Assembly: GCA_018401755.1 (NCBI GenBank)
Contig: JAGYKJ010000006.1
Span: 310,001 to 374,000 of the forward strand
Direction of reading: 5' to 3'
Origin: Litorivicinus sp.
GTDB lineage: Bacteria > Pseudomonadota > Gammaproteobacteria > Pseudomonadales > Litorivicinaceae
Length of the DNA stretch: 64,000 nucleotides
Shown here in pieces: positions 51,816 through 62,645 of the stretch. The position numbers and the translations under genes were made by a program. The notes beneath the pieces were generated by a model. It worked only from the letters and a program-made list of their open reading frames with translations, was not told the origin of the DNA and did not search any database. Numbering within the stretch: position 1 is the stretch's first letter; each line of letters begins with the position of its first letter.

Positions 51816-53557
51816 ATGGCCTCGGGCGCTGAAACGCCAAGCAGCGTAAGTCCGTTGGCAAGTACTTGGCGGACCGCTTGAGCCAGAGTCAGTCGGGCAT
51901 CACGTTGTGAAATATCATCGACGAGCAGCCGGGTGCCGTTATACCAGCGGTGGAAATCTCCCGCGAGATCTTGCAGGTAATAACACAGCAGATGTGGCTC
52001 TAACGAATCAGCCGCTCGCTCGATGGTTTCTTTGAATTGGCCAAGGCGCTGCGCGATATCCAAGACCTCTTGACCCTCTAGCAGAGCGAGATTTGCCAAT
52101 CCCCGCTGCAAGTCAAAGGGCGGTTGGTCTTGTAAACCCTCGAAGACTCGGCAGATCCGTGCGTGGGCGTACTGAATATAGTACACCGGGTTATCTTTGC
52201 TTTGACTGGTTGCGAGATCGAGATCGAAATCCAAATGTTGATCGGCTTTTCGCATCACATAAAAGTAGCGACAGGCATCGACTCCCACCTCTTCTCTGAG
52301 CTCGCGCAGCGTGACAAAGCTCCCGGATCGGGTGGACATTTGAACTCTTTCTCCACCGCGGTACAGGATGGCGAACTGCACCAGCCGAATCGTCAATCGA
52401 TCTGGATCGTAGCCTAATGCACTCGCGGCTGCCTTGACCCGCGTGATGTATCCATGGTGATCGGCGCCCCAAACATAGATCAATTCATCGTATCCACGAC
52501 TGAATTTATTGGCGATGTACGCAATATCAGAGGCGAAGTAGGTGTATTCGCCATTGTCTCTCTGCACGACCCGATCTTTGTCATCACCATAGGCTGTTGA
52601 GCGAAACCACAGCGCGCCTTCATTACGGTAGAGGTGGCCGCCGGCATCGAGTTGCGCGATGGCGGCATCGATTGCGCCTGTGTTGACCAAGCTTGCTTCA
52701 CTAAACCAGTGTGAAAATGTCACGCTAAACTCAGTCAGATCGTCCCGAATATCATCCAAGATTCGGGTCAGTGCGAGATCGAAGGGAATGTGCCAATCCG
52801 CGCCGAGTGTGCTCTTGATGGATTGGATCCAGCCATCAATATGCGCATCCTTGGTGTCCTCTCCATCAGACACCAGTGTTCTGGTTAGGTCGTCGATGGG
52901 GCGGGCGAGTGCATCACTGTGTGTGTGAATCAGTTCTGCGGCGAGATCCTGTATGTAGCTGCCTTGGTAGCCGCCCAGTGGAAATTGCAGTGAGTGCCCA
53001 AGTGCTTCCAGATACCGAATATAGACGCTGGCGCCCAGGATACTCATCTGACGGCCGGCATCATTCACATAATACTCTGTCTCAACTGCATGGCCTCGGG
53101 CGCTCAACAGGTTGCTGAGAGTCGCCCCGTAGGCTGCACCTCGACCGTGGCCAACATGCAAGGGCCCAGTTGGATTGGCAGAGACATATTCAACCTGGAC
53201 TTTGCGGCCGGTTGTCGCTCCTCGGCCGTATCTAGAGCCTTCTGCAATGCAGGTTGTGATCGGCTCGAACAATGCATCCGCTCGTAATCTAAGATTGATA
53301 AATCCCGGTCCCGCGATTTCAATACCGACAATCAATGGGTGGGGCGCGAGCTCCGTGATGAGTTGCTCACCAAGTTGTCTGGGTGTAACCCCCATGGCTT
53401 TGGCATGTAGCAAAGCGACATTTGTTGCGAAGTCACCGTGTGCCGGGTCTCGGGTTGCTTCGACGTGAACAGGTCGTCGCGCTTGCTCAGTCAACTGGCC
53501 TTTTGCCATCCATTGATCTAAGACAGCTTCGAAAAGCGACGCAATCTGTTCTTTCAT
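51812..53557 (-). CDS. argS: Arginyl-tRNA synthetase
   Basis: VSANPTGPLHVGHGRGAAYG. Confidence 0.98.
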   Translation of the reverse strand: MKEQIASLFEAVLDQWMAKGQLTEQARRPVHVEATRDPAHGDFATNVALLHAKAMGVTPRQLGEQLITELAPHPLIVGIEIAGPGFINLRLRADALFEPITTCIAEGSRYGRGATTGRKVQVEYVSANPTGPLHVGHGRGAAYGATLSNLLSARGHAVETEYYVNDAGRQMSILGASVYIRYLEALGHSLQFPLGGYQGSYIQDLAAELIHTHSDALARPIDDLTRTLVSDGEDTKDAHIDGWIQSIKSTLGADWHIPFDLALTRILDDIRDDLTEFSVTFSHWFSEASLVNTGAIDAAIAQLDAGGHLYRNEGALWFRSTAYGDDKDRVVQRDNGEYTYFASDIAYIANKFSRGYDELIYVWGADHHGYITRVKAAASALGYDPDRLTIRLVQFAILYRGGERVQMSTRSGSFVTLRELREEVGVDACRYFYVMRKADQHLDFDLDLATSQSKDNPVYYIQYAHARICRVFEGLQDQPPFDLQRGLANLALLEGQEVLDIAQRLGQFKETIERAADSLEPHLLCYYLQDLAGDFHRWYNGTRLLVDDISQRDARLTLAQAVRQVLANGLTLLGVSAPEAM

Positions 53558-53591
53558 GGTGTCCCCCCGAATTCAGCGCGGAAGTGTAGCA

Positions 53592-55547
53592 TTACCAAAG
53601 ATCCCAAGGGTCGACATCCAACTGAATCAGTACTTTTCCGGCGCGTCGGTAAAGCCAAGGCCCCGTTGCCTGCAGGGCTCTGTGCAACTGATTGCGTTCA
53701 CCGACAACAACGCATTGACCATGAAATTGACGATTCCGCCGTTCCATTGGAGCGGGGGCGGGTCCTAAGACGTTGACTCCTTCCAAGCGGAGTTTGCGCG
53801 CAATGGGTGCAAGTGCTTGTAAGGTGGATTCCGCGTCCGAACCCCGAGCCCGAATGACTGCTAGATGGGTGGCGGGCGGCCACCCCATATGCTGCCGTTC
53901 CGCCAGCATTGCGTCGGCGAGGGCGTCGTAATCCTGGCTTAAAATGAGTGGGAACCAGGGTGAGTCTGGGCGGTGAGTTTGGATCAATACATTGCCTTGA
54001 ATATCGCGACGCCCTGCGCGTCCTGAGACCTGCGTGAGTAGCTGACTGAAGTGTTCGATACTTCGAAAGTCGGTGCCAAGCAGTCCTTGATCGGCGTCGG
54101 CGACAATCACTGTTGTGAGGCGATCAAAGTCATGCCCTTTGGCGAGCATCTGGGTGCCCACTAAGATGCAGGGTGTTCCTGCGATGACAGGCTCGAGCAG
54201 GGTTTCGAAGGCGCGTTTGCGGACCGTTGAATCTCGGTCAACCCGAATCACCGGCGTGCTTGGGAAAAGTTGAGTGAGCCGGTCTGCAAGGCGTTCAGTT
54301 CCCTCGCCGAGGCGCATCAGCTCTGGGTGTCCGCATGAAGGACATTGACGAGGAATTGCTTGACGTGCATCACAATGATGGCACCACAGCGTATGCGGAT
54401 GATGGTGGACGGCAGGCTTTGAATCACAATGCTTACACACTGGGCTCCAGCCGCAATCAGCGCAATAGAGCACCGGCGCATAGCCGCGCCGATTGAGGAA
54501 TACCAGAGCTTGCTCATCGCGCGCCAAAGTCCGCTCGATCGCATGCCGTGCTGCCTGTGTCAGGCCATCGACAGGACGATCGGTACGTGCATCGATCAGG
54601 CTGAGCTGCGGAGGATCAATTCCTGAGGCGCGCGCCGGAAGCCGCAGTCTTTGATAGTGACCCTGATTGGCGCGTTCCCACGTTTCCAGTGCTGGGGTCG
54701 CAGAGGCTAGGATCACTGGGCAGGATGCCTGCTTGGCGCGCATCACCGCCAGATCGCGTGCGGAGTACCTTGGACCATCAAGATTCTTGTAGGAACTGTC
54801 ATGTTCCTCGTCGATCAAGATCAGACCCAGTCGTGGTAAGGGCGTGAGTAGGCAGGAACGAGTGCCAATCAAGACGTCACAGAGGCCGTCCCGTGCAGCC
54901 ATAAATGCGCGTGCCCGCTCCACCGGTGTGCGTCCAGAGTGCATGACTTGGTAGTGTCCTGACAGTTGTTCACCAATGCGTTCAGCAATCCGGCCGGTCA
55001 GGCCAATTTCGGGGATAAGCAGTAAAATTTGTTGCTGTCGGCCAATCACTGCATGCATGAGATCAATAAAAACTTGAGTTTTGCCGGAGCCTGTCACGCC
55101 TTGAAGCAGGAATGGTTGAAATGATCCCAATGCGTCAGTGATTGCTTCACATGCCAGGTATTGCGCGTCTGTGCGATGGACCCCACTGGTGAGACCCTGG
55201 CCCTCAATCGTCAGTGGCTTGGGCCTGGGTTTGCCGGCACGCAATGGTTTTGGGAGTGCGCCGAGTAACAGATCACCCGGAGCTGCAAAATAATAGCGTG
55301 CCGCAAACTCAGTCAGCGCCATGATGGGCATATCGAGGATCGGTATTTCATCAAGGCATGCGGTAATCGGCTTTGCGGGATCGTGGTGATCGGATGCTTG
55401 GCCGGGCCCTGCGACAATCCCAATGACCTCACGATGCCCAAGCGGCACCTGAACGCGGCAACCGGCTTCGATGGTGGAGGGCGATGTGTATGTGAGGGGG
55501 CCTGAAAATGGCCCTGGAACAAATACTTGGATGAAAAATCCAGTCAT
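53592..55547 (-). CDS. priA: Primosomal protein N' (PriA helicase)
   Basis: GVTGSGKTQVFIDL, DEEHDSSYK, Cys-rich zinc region. Confidence 0.97.
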   Translation of the reverse strand: MTGFFIQVFVPGPFSGPLTYTSPSTIEAGCRVQVPLGHREVIGIVAGPGQASDHHDPAKPITACLDEIPILDMPIMALTEFAARYYFAAPGDLLLGALPKPLRAGKPRPKPLTIEGQGLTSGVHRTDAQYLACEAITDALGSFQPFLLQGVTGSGKTQVFIDLMHAVIGRQQQILLLIPEIGLTGRIAERIGEQLSGHYQVMHSGRTPVERARAFMAARDGLCDVLIGTRSCLLTPLPRLGLILIDEEHDSSYKNLDGPRYSARDLAVMRAKQASCPVILASATPALETWERANQGHYQRLRLPARASGIDPPQLSLIDARTDRPVDGLTQAARHAIERTLARDEQALVFLNRRGYAPVLYCADCGWSPVCKHCDSKPAVHHHPHTLWCHHCDARQAIPRQCPSCGHPELMRLGEGTERLADRLTQLFPSTPVIRVDRDSTVRKRAFETLLEPVIAGTPCILVGTQMLAKGHDFDRLTTVIVADADQGLLGTDFRSIEHFSQLLTQVSGRAGRRDIQGNVLIQTHRPDSPWFPLILSQDYDALADAMLAERQHMGWPPATHLAVIRARGSDAESTLQALAPIARKLRLEGVNVLGPAPAPMERRNRQFHGQCVVVGERNQLHRALQATGPWLYRRAGKVLIQLDVDPWDLW

Positions 55548-55662
55548 GAAGCTTCCGTCTGTCGAGGAGTCTTGCTAGACTCCGCGCCCCGAAACGTAGA
55601 TGCGGTCGTTGGCGCGATGTGTGGCCAATAGTGCGGCATTGATCATAACCTGAGGATTCAAC

Positions 55663-55878
55663 ATGAAGGCGGATATCCATCCAGCGTACACTGAGATTAC
55701 GGTCACTTGCAGTTGCGGTGCAAGCTACCCAACCCGTTCAACGCGTCGCCAAGATTTTACAGTGGACGTTTGCCAAGAGTGTCACCCGTTCTATACCGGA
55801 AAGCAAAAAGTCTTGGACACAGGTGGTCGAATTGATCGCTTCAATAAGCGCTTCGGCGGCCGCAATCTGTCGCGGTAA
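55663..55878 (+). CDS. rpmE: 50S ribosomal protein L31 (zinc-binding type)
   Basis: [19 protein letters not shown]...[14 protein letters not shown]. Confidence 0.98.
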   Translation: MKADIHPAYTEITVTCSCGASYPTRSTRRQDFTVDVCQECHPFYTGKQKVLDTGGRIDRFNKRFGGRNLSR

Positions 55879-55879
55879 G

Positions 55880-56614
55880 ATCGGTTGGACCAGGCGCGTT
55901 CTTGCCTGGTCCGTCTGTCTCTGGACCGTCGCGACAACTGTCGCTTTTGCGCAATGTCCCTCCCCTCCTGTCACAGCCACTCAACAACGCATCGAACGGA
56001 TCATCGATGGTGACACCTTCGTCCTCGTCGGCGGTGACCGTGTGCGAGTACTTGGGATTAACACCTACGAGCGAAATGATCCTGAACGTCGTGGTGCCTA
56101 TGCCAAAGCCGCGACACAGTATGCGACACAACAGTTACAGACGCGTGTCGTGACGCTGTCTCCTTACCCCTATCGACGTGATCGTCACGGGCGGGTATTA
56201 GCCCATGTTTGGGTAAACGGCGCACATTTGGCTGAGTCGTTGTTGCATGAAGGGCTGGGATTTGCGGTCGCTGTACCGCCTTTGACTGCGCATGCGCCAT
56301 GTTTATTCGCTGCTGAGAAACGCGCCCGCCTTGCGGCCCGGGGCATCTGGTCTGAGGGGCTTGCACCGATTGCCGTATCAGCTCTCAGCCGCGGTGGATT
56401 TGCGGTTGTCGAGGGTGTCGTGACCCGCGTGGATCAGCGGACGCTCTGGCTCGGTGCACAATTCGCTGTCACGTTACCCAAAGGGCTCAACATAGACGCT
56501 GGCACCCGGATTGAAGTGCGTGGGTGGATTCGGGGCCCAAAGGCAGGTGATGCTCCTGCAGTTTTTCGACTGCCGTTGGCGGACCCTGCAAATTTGCAGC
56601 GATCGGTCGATTAA
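55880..56614 (+). CDS. Secreted thermonuclease-like (SNase) protein; start uncertain
   Basis: RIIDGDTFVLVGGDRVRVLGINTYE, YRRDRHGRVLAHV; signal peptide after rpmE. Confidence 0.85.
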   Translation: MGWTRRVLAWSVCLWTVATTVAFAQCPSPPVTATQQRIERIIDGDTFVLVGGDRVRVLGINTYERNDPERRGAYAKAATQYATQQLQTRVVTLSPYPYRRDRHGRVLAHVWVNGAHLAESLLHEGLGFAVAVPPLTAHAPCLFAAEKRARLAARGIWSEGLAPIAVSALSRGGFAVVEGVVTRVDQRTLWLGAQFAVTLPKGLNIDAGTRIEVRGWIRGPKAGDAPAVFRLPLADPANLQRSVD

Positions 56615-59093
56615 AAGAGCTGTTGTGGACTCGTAATTGTTCGCTCGCCATCTTGCCCTGAAATAATCGGAACGCCGCCATCGGCGCCTTGGCTCGGCGG
56701 GGGGTTGTCTGCAAGAAAGTATTCTCGGATCGCATCGCCATCATTCGATCCCGCAAGCACGCCAGTGTCTGCATTGATCCGAGCAGAAATGATCCCCGGG
56801 GGTGGCGTCAGTCGTCGTTCTGGTTGACCGGCAAGCGCTGTTTCCATGAACTCGATCCAGATTGGTAAGGCCGCACGTCCCCCATATTCCGATCGACCCA
56901 ATGTTTTTGGTTGATCAAAGCCGACCCACACGGATGCGACGACGGAGGCGTGATAGCCATTGAACCAGGCATCAATCTGATCATTGGTGGTTCCGGTTTT
57001 CCCAGCAATATCTTTTCGGCCTAGCGAATTTGCGCGTTTCCCCGTCCCAACCTGAATCACATCGCGCAACATGTCATCCATCAAAAAGTGAATACGTGCA
57101 TCCAGGACACGGGGAGCGATACTGCCCCCAAGATCGAGATCGATCAGTGTCGAGGTGGCTGGTCTGAGTCGATTATCAAGGATTGGATCCATTGAGACTG
57201 GTCGTCCAGCGCAGTCTGTACGGCAGACCGTGACTGGTTTTGTCTGATACAACACCTCGCCGGTTGCCGATTCAATGCGGTCAATTAAGTAGTTGCCAAT
57301 ACGATAGCCACCATTGGCATAGATCGCATAGGTCTCTGCCATTTGCAGCGGCGTGAGTGATGCAGTGCCCAGCGATAGGCTTAAGTTCCGTGGTAGGGAG
57401 TCGGAGGGCAGCCCTGCGCGCTCTGCGATTTGTAAAATCCGATCCAACCCGAGTTCACGCGCCAATCTTACTGAGACGAGGTTACGACTCCGATAGAGCG
57501 CGGTTCGTAGTCGCGTCGGACCCAAGAAGTCACCACCAGAGTTTTGTGGTCGCCAGTCCGTCGCGCCTTCGGTCTGATCAAAGACCACTGGGGCATCATT
57601 AATGAGCGATGCGGGTGTCATGCCGGCTTCGAGTGCGGCCGTATAGATCAGCGGCTTAAAGCCGGACCCCACTTGGCGCCCTCCTTGAGTGGCGCGGTTA
57701 AATTTGGAGTCGAAGTAGTTAAATCCGCCGACCATCGCGCGAATTGCACCGGTCTCTGGATCGAGCGCGACCATGCCTGCTTCGACAGCCGGCTGTTGTG
57801 CCAACACCCAGTCTCCACGAAGTTGTGTGATGCGGATTAAGTCACCTGCACTGACAAGTGTGCGAGCATCTCGTATCTCTGGCCCCAGACTATTGACACT
57901 GCGATAGGTTCGGGCCCAATTAAACCCGCTGGGTGGGATACTCACGGCTTCCCCATTGCGACGAATGACATCGATCCGCTTGTCAGTGACTGCGGATACC
58001 ACCGCTGGTTCGAGCAGTCCGATGGATTCGATCTCGGCCAGCGCCGCTAACCAAGCCTCTCGATCGGGCCCCGGCAGTGTTGCTTCAATGCCTCGCCAGC
58101 CATGTCGTTGGTCGTACTCCAGCAAACCATGCGTCACCGCATCTTGGGCCGCAGCTTGCCAGGCGCCACGGACTGTCGTGTAAATGCGTAAGCCCTCGGT
58201 ATAGGCGCGATCGCCAAACATATCCAGCGCGATCCGTCGCGCTTCCTCAGCGACATAAGGTGCGTTTAAATCCAGCGGTATTCCATGCACTCTCGCCGTC
58301 ACCGTCGCTGCAAGTGCACTCTTGTATTGCGCCTCATCAATAAAGCCCAACTTATGCATTCGGCCTAGAATCCAGTCCCGGCGTTCGATTGCTCGCTGTG
58401 GGTTTGCAATTGGATTGTGTTTCGATGGTGCTTTGGGCAGACCTGCGATCATCGCGTATTGCGGCAGGGTGAGGGCGTCGAGCTCTTGACCGTAATAGAT
58501 CTGTGCAGCTGCCGCGACACCATAGGCGCGCTGGCCTAAGAAGATCACATTGAAATATAGCTCGAGGATCTCGTCCTTTGATAAGTTCCGCTCAATTTCG
58601 AGGGCCAAGAGGATTTCCCGAAACTTTCGGGCAAAGGTACGCTCTTGACTTAAAAATAATTCTTTGCCACCTGCATGGTGATGGTCGATCCACCTGACTG
58701 AATTTGTCCGGTGGATACCAGTTCCCAAGCAGCGCGAGCCAGTCCTGCAGGGTCAATCCCGACATGATCACGAAAATTGTCATCTTCTGCGGCAAGAAAT
58801 GCGCGAACGAGATCCAACGGAACTTCATTAATGCGAACTGGATCGCGACGCTTTTCGCCAAACTGGGCGATTAAAAGACCGTCTTCAGTCAGAATTTGCA
58901 GGGGCGTTTGTAGCTGCACGGTCCGGAGCGTCTGCACGTCAGGAAGACTGGGCTTGAGATACAGATAGGCCCCCATGATCGCGATCCCACCGACCATCAG
59001 GAGCGTTAGGCCTAGACTTGCTGTGATCCGAATCAGTGCGCGCACGATTCCTCCCTCATACCGAGTTCGAGTGTACCTAAAATCAAAGTCCAA
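56611..59093 (-). pseudogene. mrcA: Penicillin-binding protein 1A, split by an apparent frameshift
   Basis: N-terminal ORF 58650-59093 ends QVAKNYF*. ORF 56611-58728 continues LSQERTFARKFREILLALEIE. One missing T in a T-run near 58655 explains the break. Confidence 0.9.
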
Positions 59094-59143
59094 TTGCGCC
59101 TGACATCATGGATTTTCCTGCTTCCCTAGGAGTAGGAGGCTTC

Positions 59144-59737
59144 ATGGAACAAATTCAGTGTGCAACGCCATGGTATTGGCTGACAGATCAAGGCTTTTGT
59201 CGGATGACGACGGAAGGTGGTCAATCAACCTGGGCCGCCTTGAACACATGGCCGCCAGAGGGCTTGGCTCGCATGGACTGTGTGCTCAGCGAGGTGTGGA
59301 TTCAGCGCCTTGTCGAACGTCGCGATCGACTGCCGTGGCGGACTCGACAGTTATGGCATGAACTCGGATTCTCGTTACCCCTATGTGGTGCTGATGTAGT
59401 GCGTACGAGCGCCACCTCAATCGTTGCAATTCAAGTGCTCCCTAATGCGCCCAAGGCCTTGTGGCGCTGGATCCCTCAGTCTGCGGGCTGTCGATTAATC
59501 CCGGAGGCAGATTGGATGTTTGCACACAGCCCCTCCCGTTGGTCAGCAGCGACATGGTCGTCCGGACGGCACACTGTCGTGGCGCGTCGCCATCAGTTCG
59601 GCTTTGAGCGTGTGAATTGCTGGCTGACCGAGGAAGCGCACCCTACGCGATTGCAGCAGTGGCTATTTCGCGAAGACCTCAAGGAACTCAACCATCTGTG
59701 TGTTGGCCAGGAGGGACTGGGTGCAAGCGCTTCCTGA
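59144..59737 (+). CDS. Hypothetical protein in the PilM position of a pil/hof-type locus
   Basis: Position upstream of PilN/PilO/PilQ-like genes; little recognisable sequence. Confidence 0.45.
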   Translation: MEQIQCATPWYWLTDQGFCRMTTEGGQSTWAALNTWPPEGLARMDCVLSEVWIQRLVERRDRLPWRTRQLWHELGFSLPLCGADVVRTSATSIVAIQVLPNAPKALWRWIPQSAGCRLIPEADWMFAHSPSRWSAATWSSGRHTVVARRHQFGFERVNCWLTEEAHPTRLQQWLFREDLKELNHLCVGQEGLGASAS

Positions 59738-60242
59738 CCTGACACCTTGGCGTCAGCAGGTCTCTCGGAATCGATGGCGGTGGCTGATTCGCGGGTGGAT
59801 GTTCGTCACCCTCAGTGGGTTTGGCGCTCTATTTTCAGCCTGGATGGCACTTGACGTGCTGATCCGGCTTGAACCCGATCATCGTTCAGAGGCCGCCCTA
59901 CTGCAGACCCAGCTCAATGCGATTCAGGCTGAGGCGGAACAGCGCGAGCAAGATCTTGCAAGACGGGCTGAGGTCCTGACTCAGCAGATGACTGGGCGGC
60001 AAAGTGCTGCATATTTTTTGGCTCCGATGCGGCATGGGTTCTCGATCTTCCCTCCGGGTCTTGGACTCATTGCTATCGAGCGTGATGCGACCACTGTTCG
60101 CTGGCAGGTGCAGTTTGCCCATGTGTCTGCTTTGACGGCGTTTGAGCGATCACTCTTGGAACGTGGATTCAGAAGTGCAGCCAAGCACGTCATCCGTCAG
60201 GACGCATTGATGACCTTGACGGTTGAGTGGTCTGATGACTGA
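59721..60242 (+). CDS. PilN-like protein; start uncertain
   Basis: N-terminal TM plus coiled coil, genomic position. Confidence 0.55.
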   Translation: MQALPDLTPWRQQVSRNRWRWLIRGWMFVTLSGFGALFSAWMALDVLIRLEPDHRSEAALLQTQLNAIQAEAEQREQDLARRAEVLTQQMTGRQSAAYFLAPMRHGFSIFPPGLGLIAIERDATTVRWQVQFAHVSALTAFERSLLERGFRSAAKHVIRQDALMTLTVEWSDD

Positions 60243-60960
60243 CCGAATCGGAGTGCCATGGGTGGAGCGATTTGGTCTCGTCTTGTTGATCAGCTGGTTT
60301 ATCGCTTTGATGAGTTTGGGAACCTATTTGGCGCTATATCCTGTGTTTGACCGATACCTTGAACGCCTGCGGGAAGGTCATCAAGTACGAGCCCTGCAAC
60401 AGGACATCACCCGATGGCAGGAGCGCCTCACGCTCGCCTCGGCTGAATTCAATGCAATCCCATTGGTGCCAGAAGCCGTCACTTTGAGCGAGTGGCTGGC
60501 TGGTGTGCAAGCGCAGGTCCAGGTCATCGAGGTGGAAGTAGTCCCCAACGGGTTGGTGCTCACCGTGCAAGGTCGATCTGATCACCTATGGGCGTGGTTA
60601 GAGGGTGCGCTGCCGACCTGGGGCGGGTTGACAGCGACTGACTTGCAACTTCGCGGGCAGGGAACATCTGCTCAGCTTCAGGTGAGTCTGGCTCACCATA
60701 CTGAGATCCGACTGTGGCCTGACGAACCGTTTGATGCTGTCGTGATGCCGGTTTGGGGGCCCCTGTCACCGTGCCCGTCGCTTGAGTTGGTCAGTCGGAT
60801 TGGTCGAACCGTCCATTTGCAGGACCTTGCCGGTGTCGAGCAAGTGCGCATGGTGTCTGAGTGGTTAGATGCTGATTGGCAATTGATTCATGTGTCTGGA
60901 AAGGCACTGCAGTGGCGTAGTCGGTTGGGGACACTGTGTCAGGCGGTACCTGCGCCATGA
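60235..60960 (+). CDS. PilO-like protein, possibly with a fused PilP-like C-terminus
   Basis: N-terminal TM, coiled coil, position before secretin gene. Confidence 0.5.
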   Translation: MTDRIGVPWVERFGLVLLISWFIALMSLGTYLALYPVFDRYLERLREGHQVRALQQDITRWQERLTLASAEFNAIPLVPEAVTLSEWLAGVQAQVQVIEVEVVPNGLVLTVQGRSDHLWAWLEGALPTWGGLTATDLQLRGQGTSAQLQVSLAHHTEIRLWPDEPFDAVVMPVWGPLSPCPSLELVSRIGRTVHLQDLAGVEQVRMVSEWLDADWQLIHVSGKALQWRSRLGTLCQAVPAP

Positions 60961-62099
60961 CACACTGTTTCTTGCGTTCTCTCTGGGTATGTTTGCTGGT
61001 TTTCTCGAGTCAGCCAATTTTGGCTTTGGATGTGTTTTTTGAGGGTGTCCCGCTCGGTCAGGTGCTATCACAGTTATCCGCGGAGTCCGGCTGGCGTCTG
61101 ACTGCTGACTTACCTCAGGATCTGCCAGTGGATTTTGCACTCGAGGGCGCCACGATGGAGACAGTGATGCATCAGTTGGCGATGCACGCAAATGCGGTGT
61201 TTGAGCGAACCGCTGATGGTGGTCATTTGCGTCGTCCTAATGACCGGACACGCATTGAACCCCGTGCCTTGAAATATCGTGGTGCGGATGAGCTAGAGGC
61301 GCTGTTGACGGATCGTCTTGCGGCGTCAGTTATTGTCGATGCCGCCACCAATCGCTTGATTCTTGAGGGGAGTGAAGTCGATGTGTTGCAGGGTCTGCGC
61401 TTAATTGATGCGCTGGATATTCCCGTTCGGCAAATTCTGATCGAGGCAAAGTTGGTGTCAATAGATACGCACATGCGACAGGATTTGGGGGTGCGATGGC
61501 AGTTAGCCGGTAGTCGAGGCCGATTAGGTGGCCAAGCGCAATCTGGTGGCCGTCCCCTTGGTGCTGAGGCTGGACAGTTGGCTGTCTCGATTATCGATCA
61601 TCCACATCTATTGGCGCTCGAGTTGGCGGCACTGGAGGCGTCTGGGTCTGGCGAAGTGATCTCAGAGCCACGCGTCGTGACCACCAATCGGCGGCAAGCC
61701 ACGATCCGTCAGGGTCAGCAAGTGCCCTTTGTGACCCGAGACCAAGACGGTGTCCCAAAAACCGAATTCAAAGACGCTGTTTTGGAGCTTAATGTGACTC
61801 CTGTCCTCCGCGATGATGGTCGGATCGAGTTGAGTCTGGCGATCCGGCAGGACCAAGTCAGTACATTAGCGACCGATGCCGGTCCTGCCATTGAGACCCG
61901 CGCCCTGGATACAGAAGTCACAGTGCAGCCGGGTGAAACCTTAGTACTCGGCGGTATCTATGAATCGCGTCAAGAGGAGGTGGTTACCGGGTTACCGGGA
62001 CTCTCGCAATTACCAGTTGTTGGTCGGGCGTTTCAGACGCGAGAACGTCGTGCGGTGAAGTCAGAACTGTTACTCTTTATCACACCTCGTTTATTGTGA
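60957..62099 (+). CDS. Short PilQ/HofQ-type secretin
   Basis: Secretin-domain VPFVTRDQDG, ETLVLGGIYESRQEEVVTGLPGLSQLPVVGRAFQTR, LLLFITPRLL. Confidence 0.88.
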   Translation: MTHCFLRSLWVCLLVFSSQPILALDVFFEGVPLGQVLSQLSAESGWRLTADLPQDLPVDFALEGATMETVMHQLAMHANAVFERTADGGHLRRPNDRTRIEPRALKYRGADELEALLTDRLAASVIVDAATNRLILEGSEVDVLQGLRLIDALDIPVRQILIEAKLVSIDTHMRQDLGVRWQLAGSRGRLGGQAQSGGRPLGAEAGQLAVSIIDHPHLLALELAALEASGSGEVISEPRVVTTNRRQATIRQGQQVPFVTRDQDGVPKTEFKDAVLELNVTPVLRDDGRIELSLAIRQDQVSTLATDAGPAIETRALDTEVTVQPGETLVLGGIYESRQEEVVTGLPGLSQLPVVGRAFQTRERRAVKSELLLFITPRLL

Positions 62100-62114
62100 T
62101 GTAAGGATCCATGC

Positions 62115-62645
62115 ATGCATGCCCTACCGACGTTGTTTCTCGTTGGCCCAACAGGGGCTGGCAAGACCACAATCGGTCGCATGTTGGCTGCTCGACTCGA
62201 GCGGCCATTCATCGATATTGATGAAGAAATCCAAGCCCGTTGTGGATGTGACATTGCGTGGATTTTTGATGTCGAAGGCGAGGCTGGGTTTCGAGAGCGC
62301 GAAACCAAGGTGCTCGGTGATGTGATTCTCACGCCTCAGACTGTCATTTCCACAGGGGCTGGGATTGTCTTGTCGCCCGCGAATCGCGCACTGCTCTCAC
62401 CGCATCGTAATCAGGTGATTTGGCTCAAGGTGGATCTCAAAACGCAGTTGCAACGGTTAAAGCAAGATCGCACGCGTCCGCTCCTGCAAGTACCCGGGTT
62501 GGAGCAGCGATTGACGGAAATGGCATCGGTTCGGGAGCCTTTCTATGCCAACGTTGCTGGCCTTCATATCACGACTGGGAAGTCTGGTCCGCAAAGTATC
62601 GTGAACCACATTTTGGATGCATTAGCGGAGACGCAATCACCGTGA
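62115..62645 (+). CDS. aroK: Shikimate kinase
   Basis: LVGPTGAGKTTIGRMLA, DIDEEI. Confidence 0.97.
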   Translation: MHALPTLFLVGPTGAGKTTIGRMLAARLERPFIDIDEEIQARCGCDIAWIFDVEGEAGFRERETKVLGDVILTPQTVISTGAGIVLSPANRALLSPHRNQVIWLKVDLKTQLQRLKQDRTRPLLQVPGLEQRLTEMASVREPFYANVAGLHITTGKSGPQSIVNHILDALAETQSP

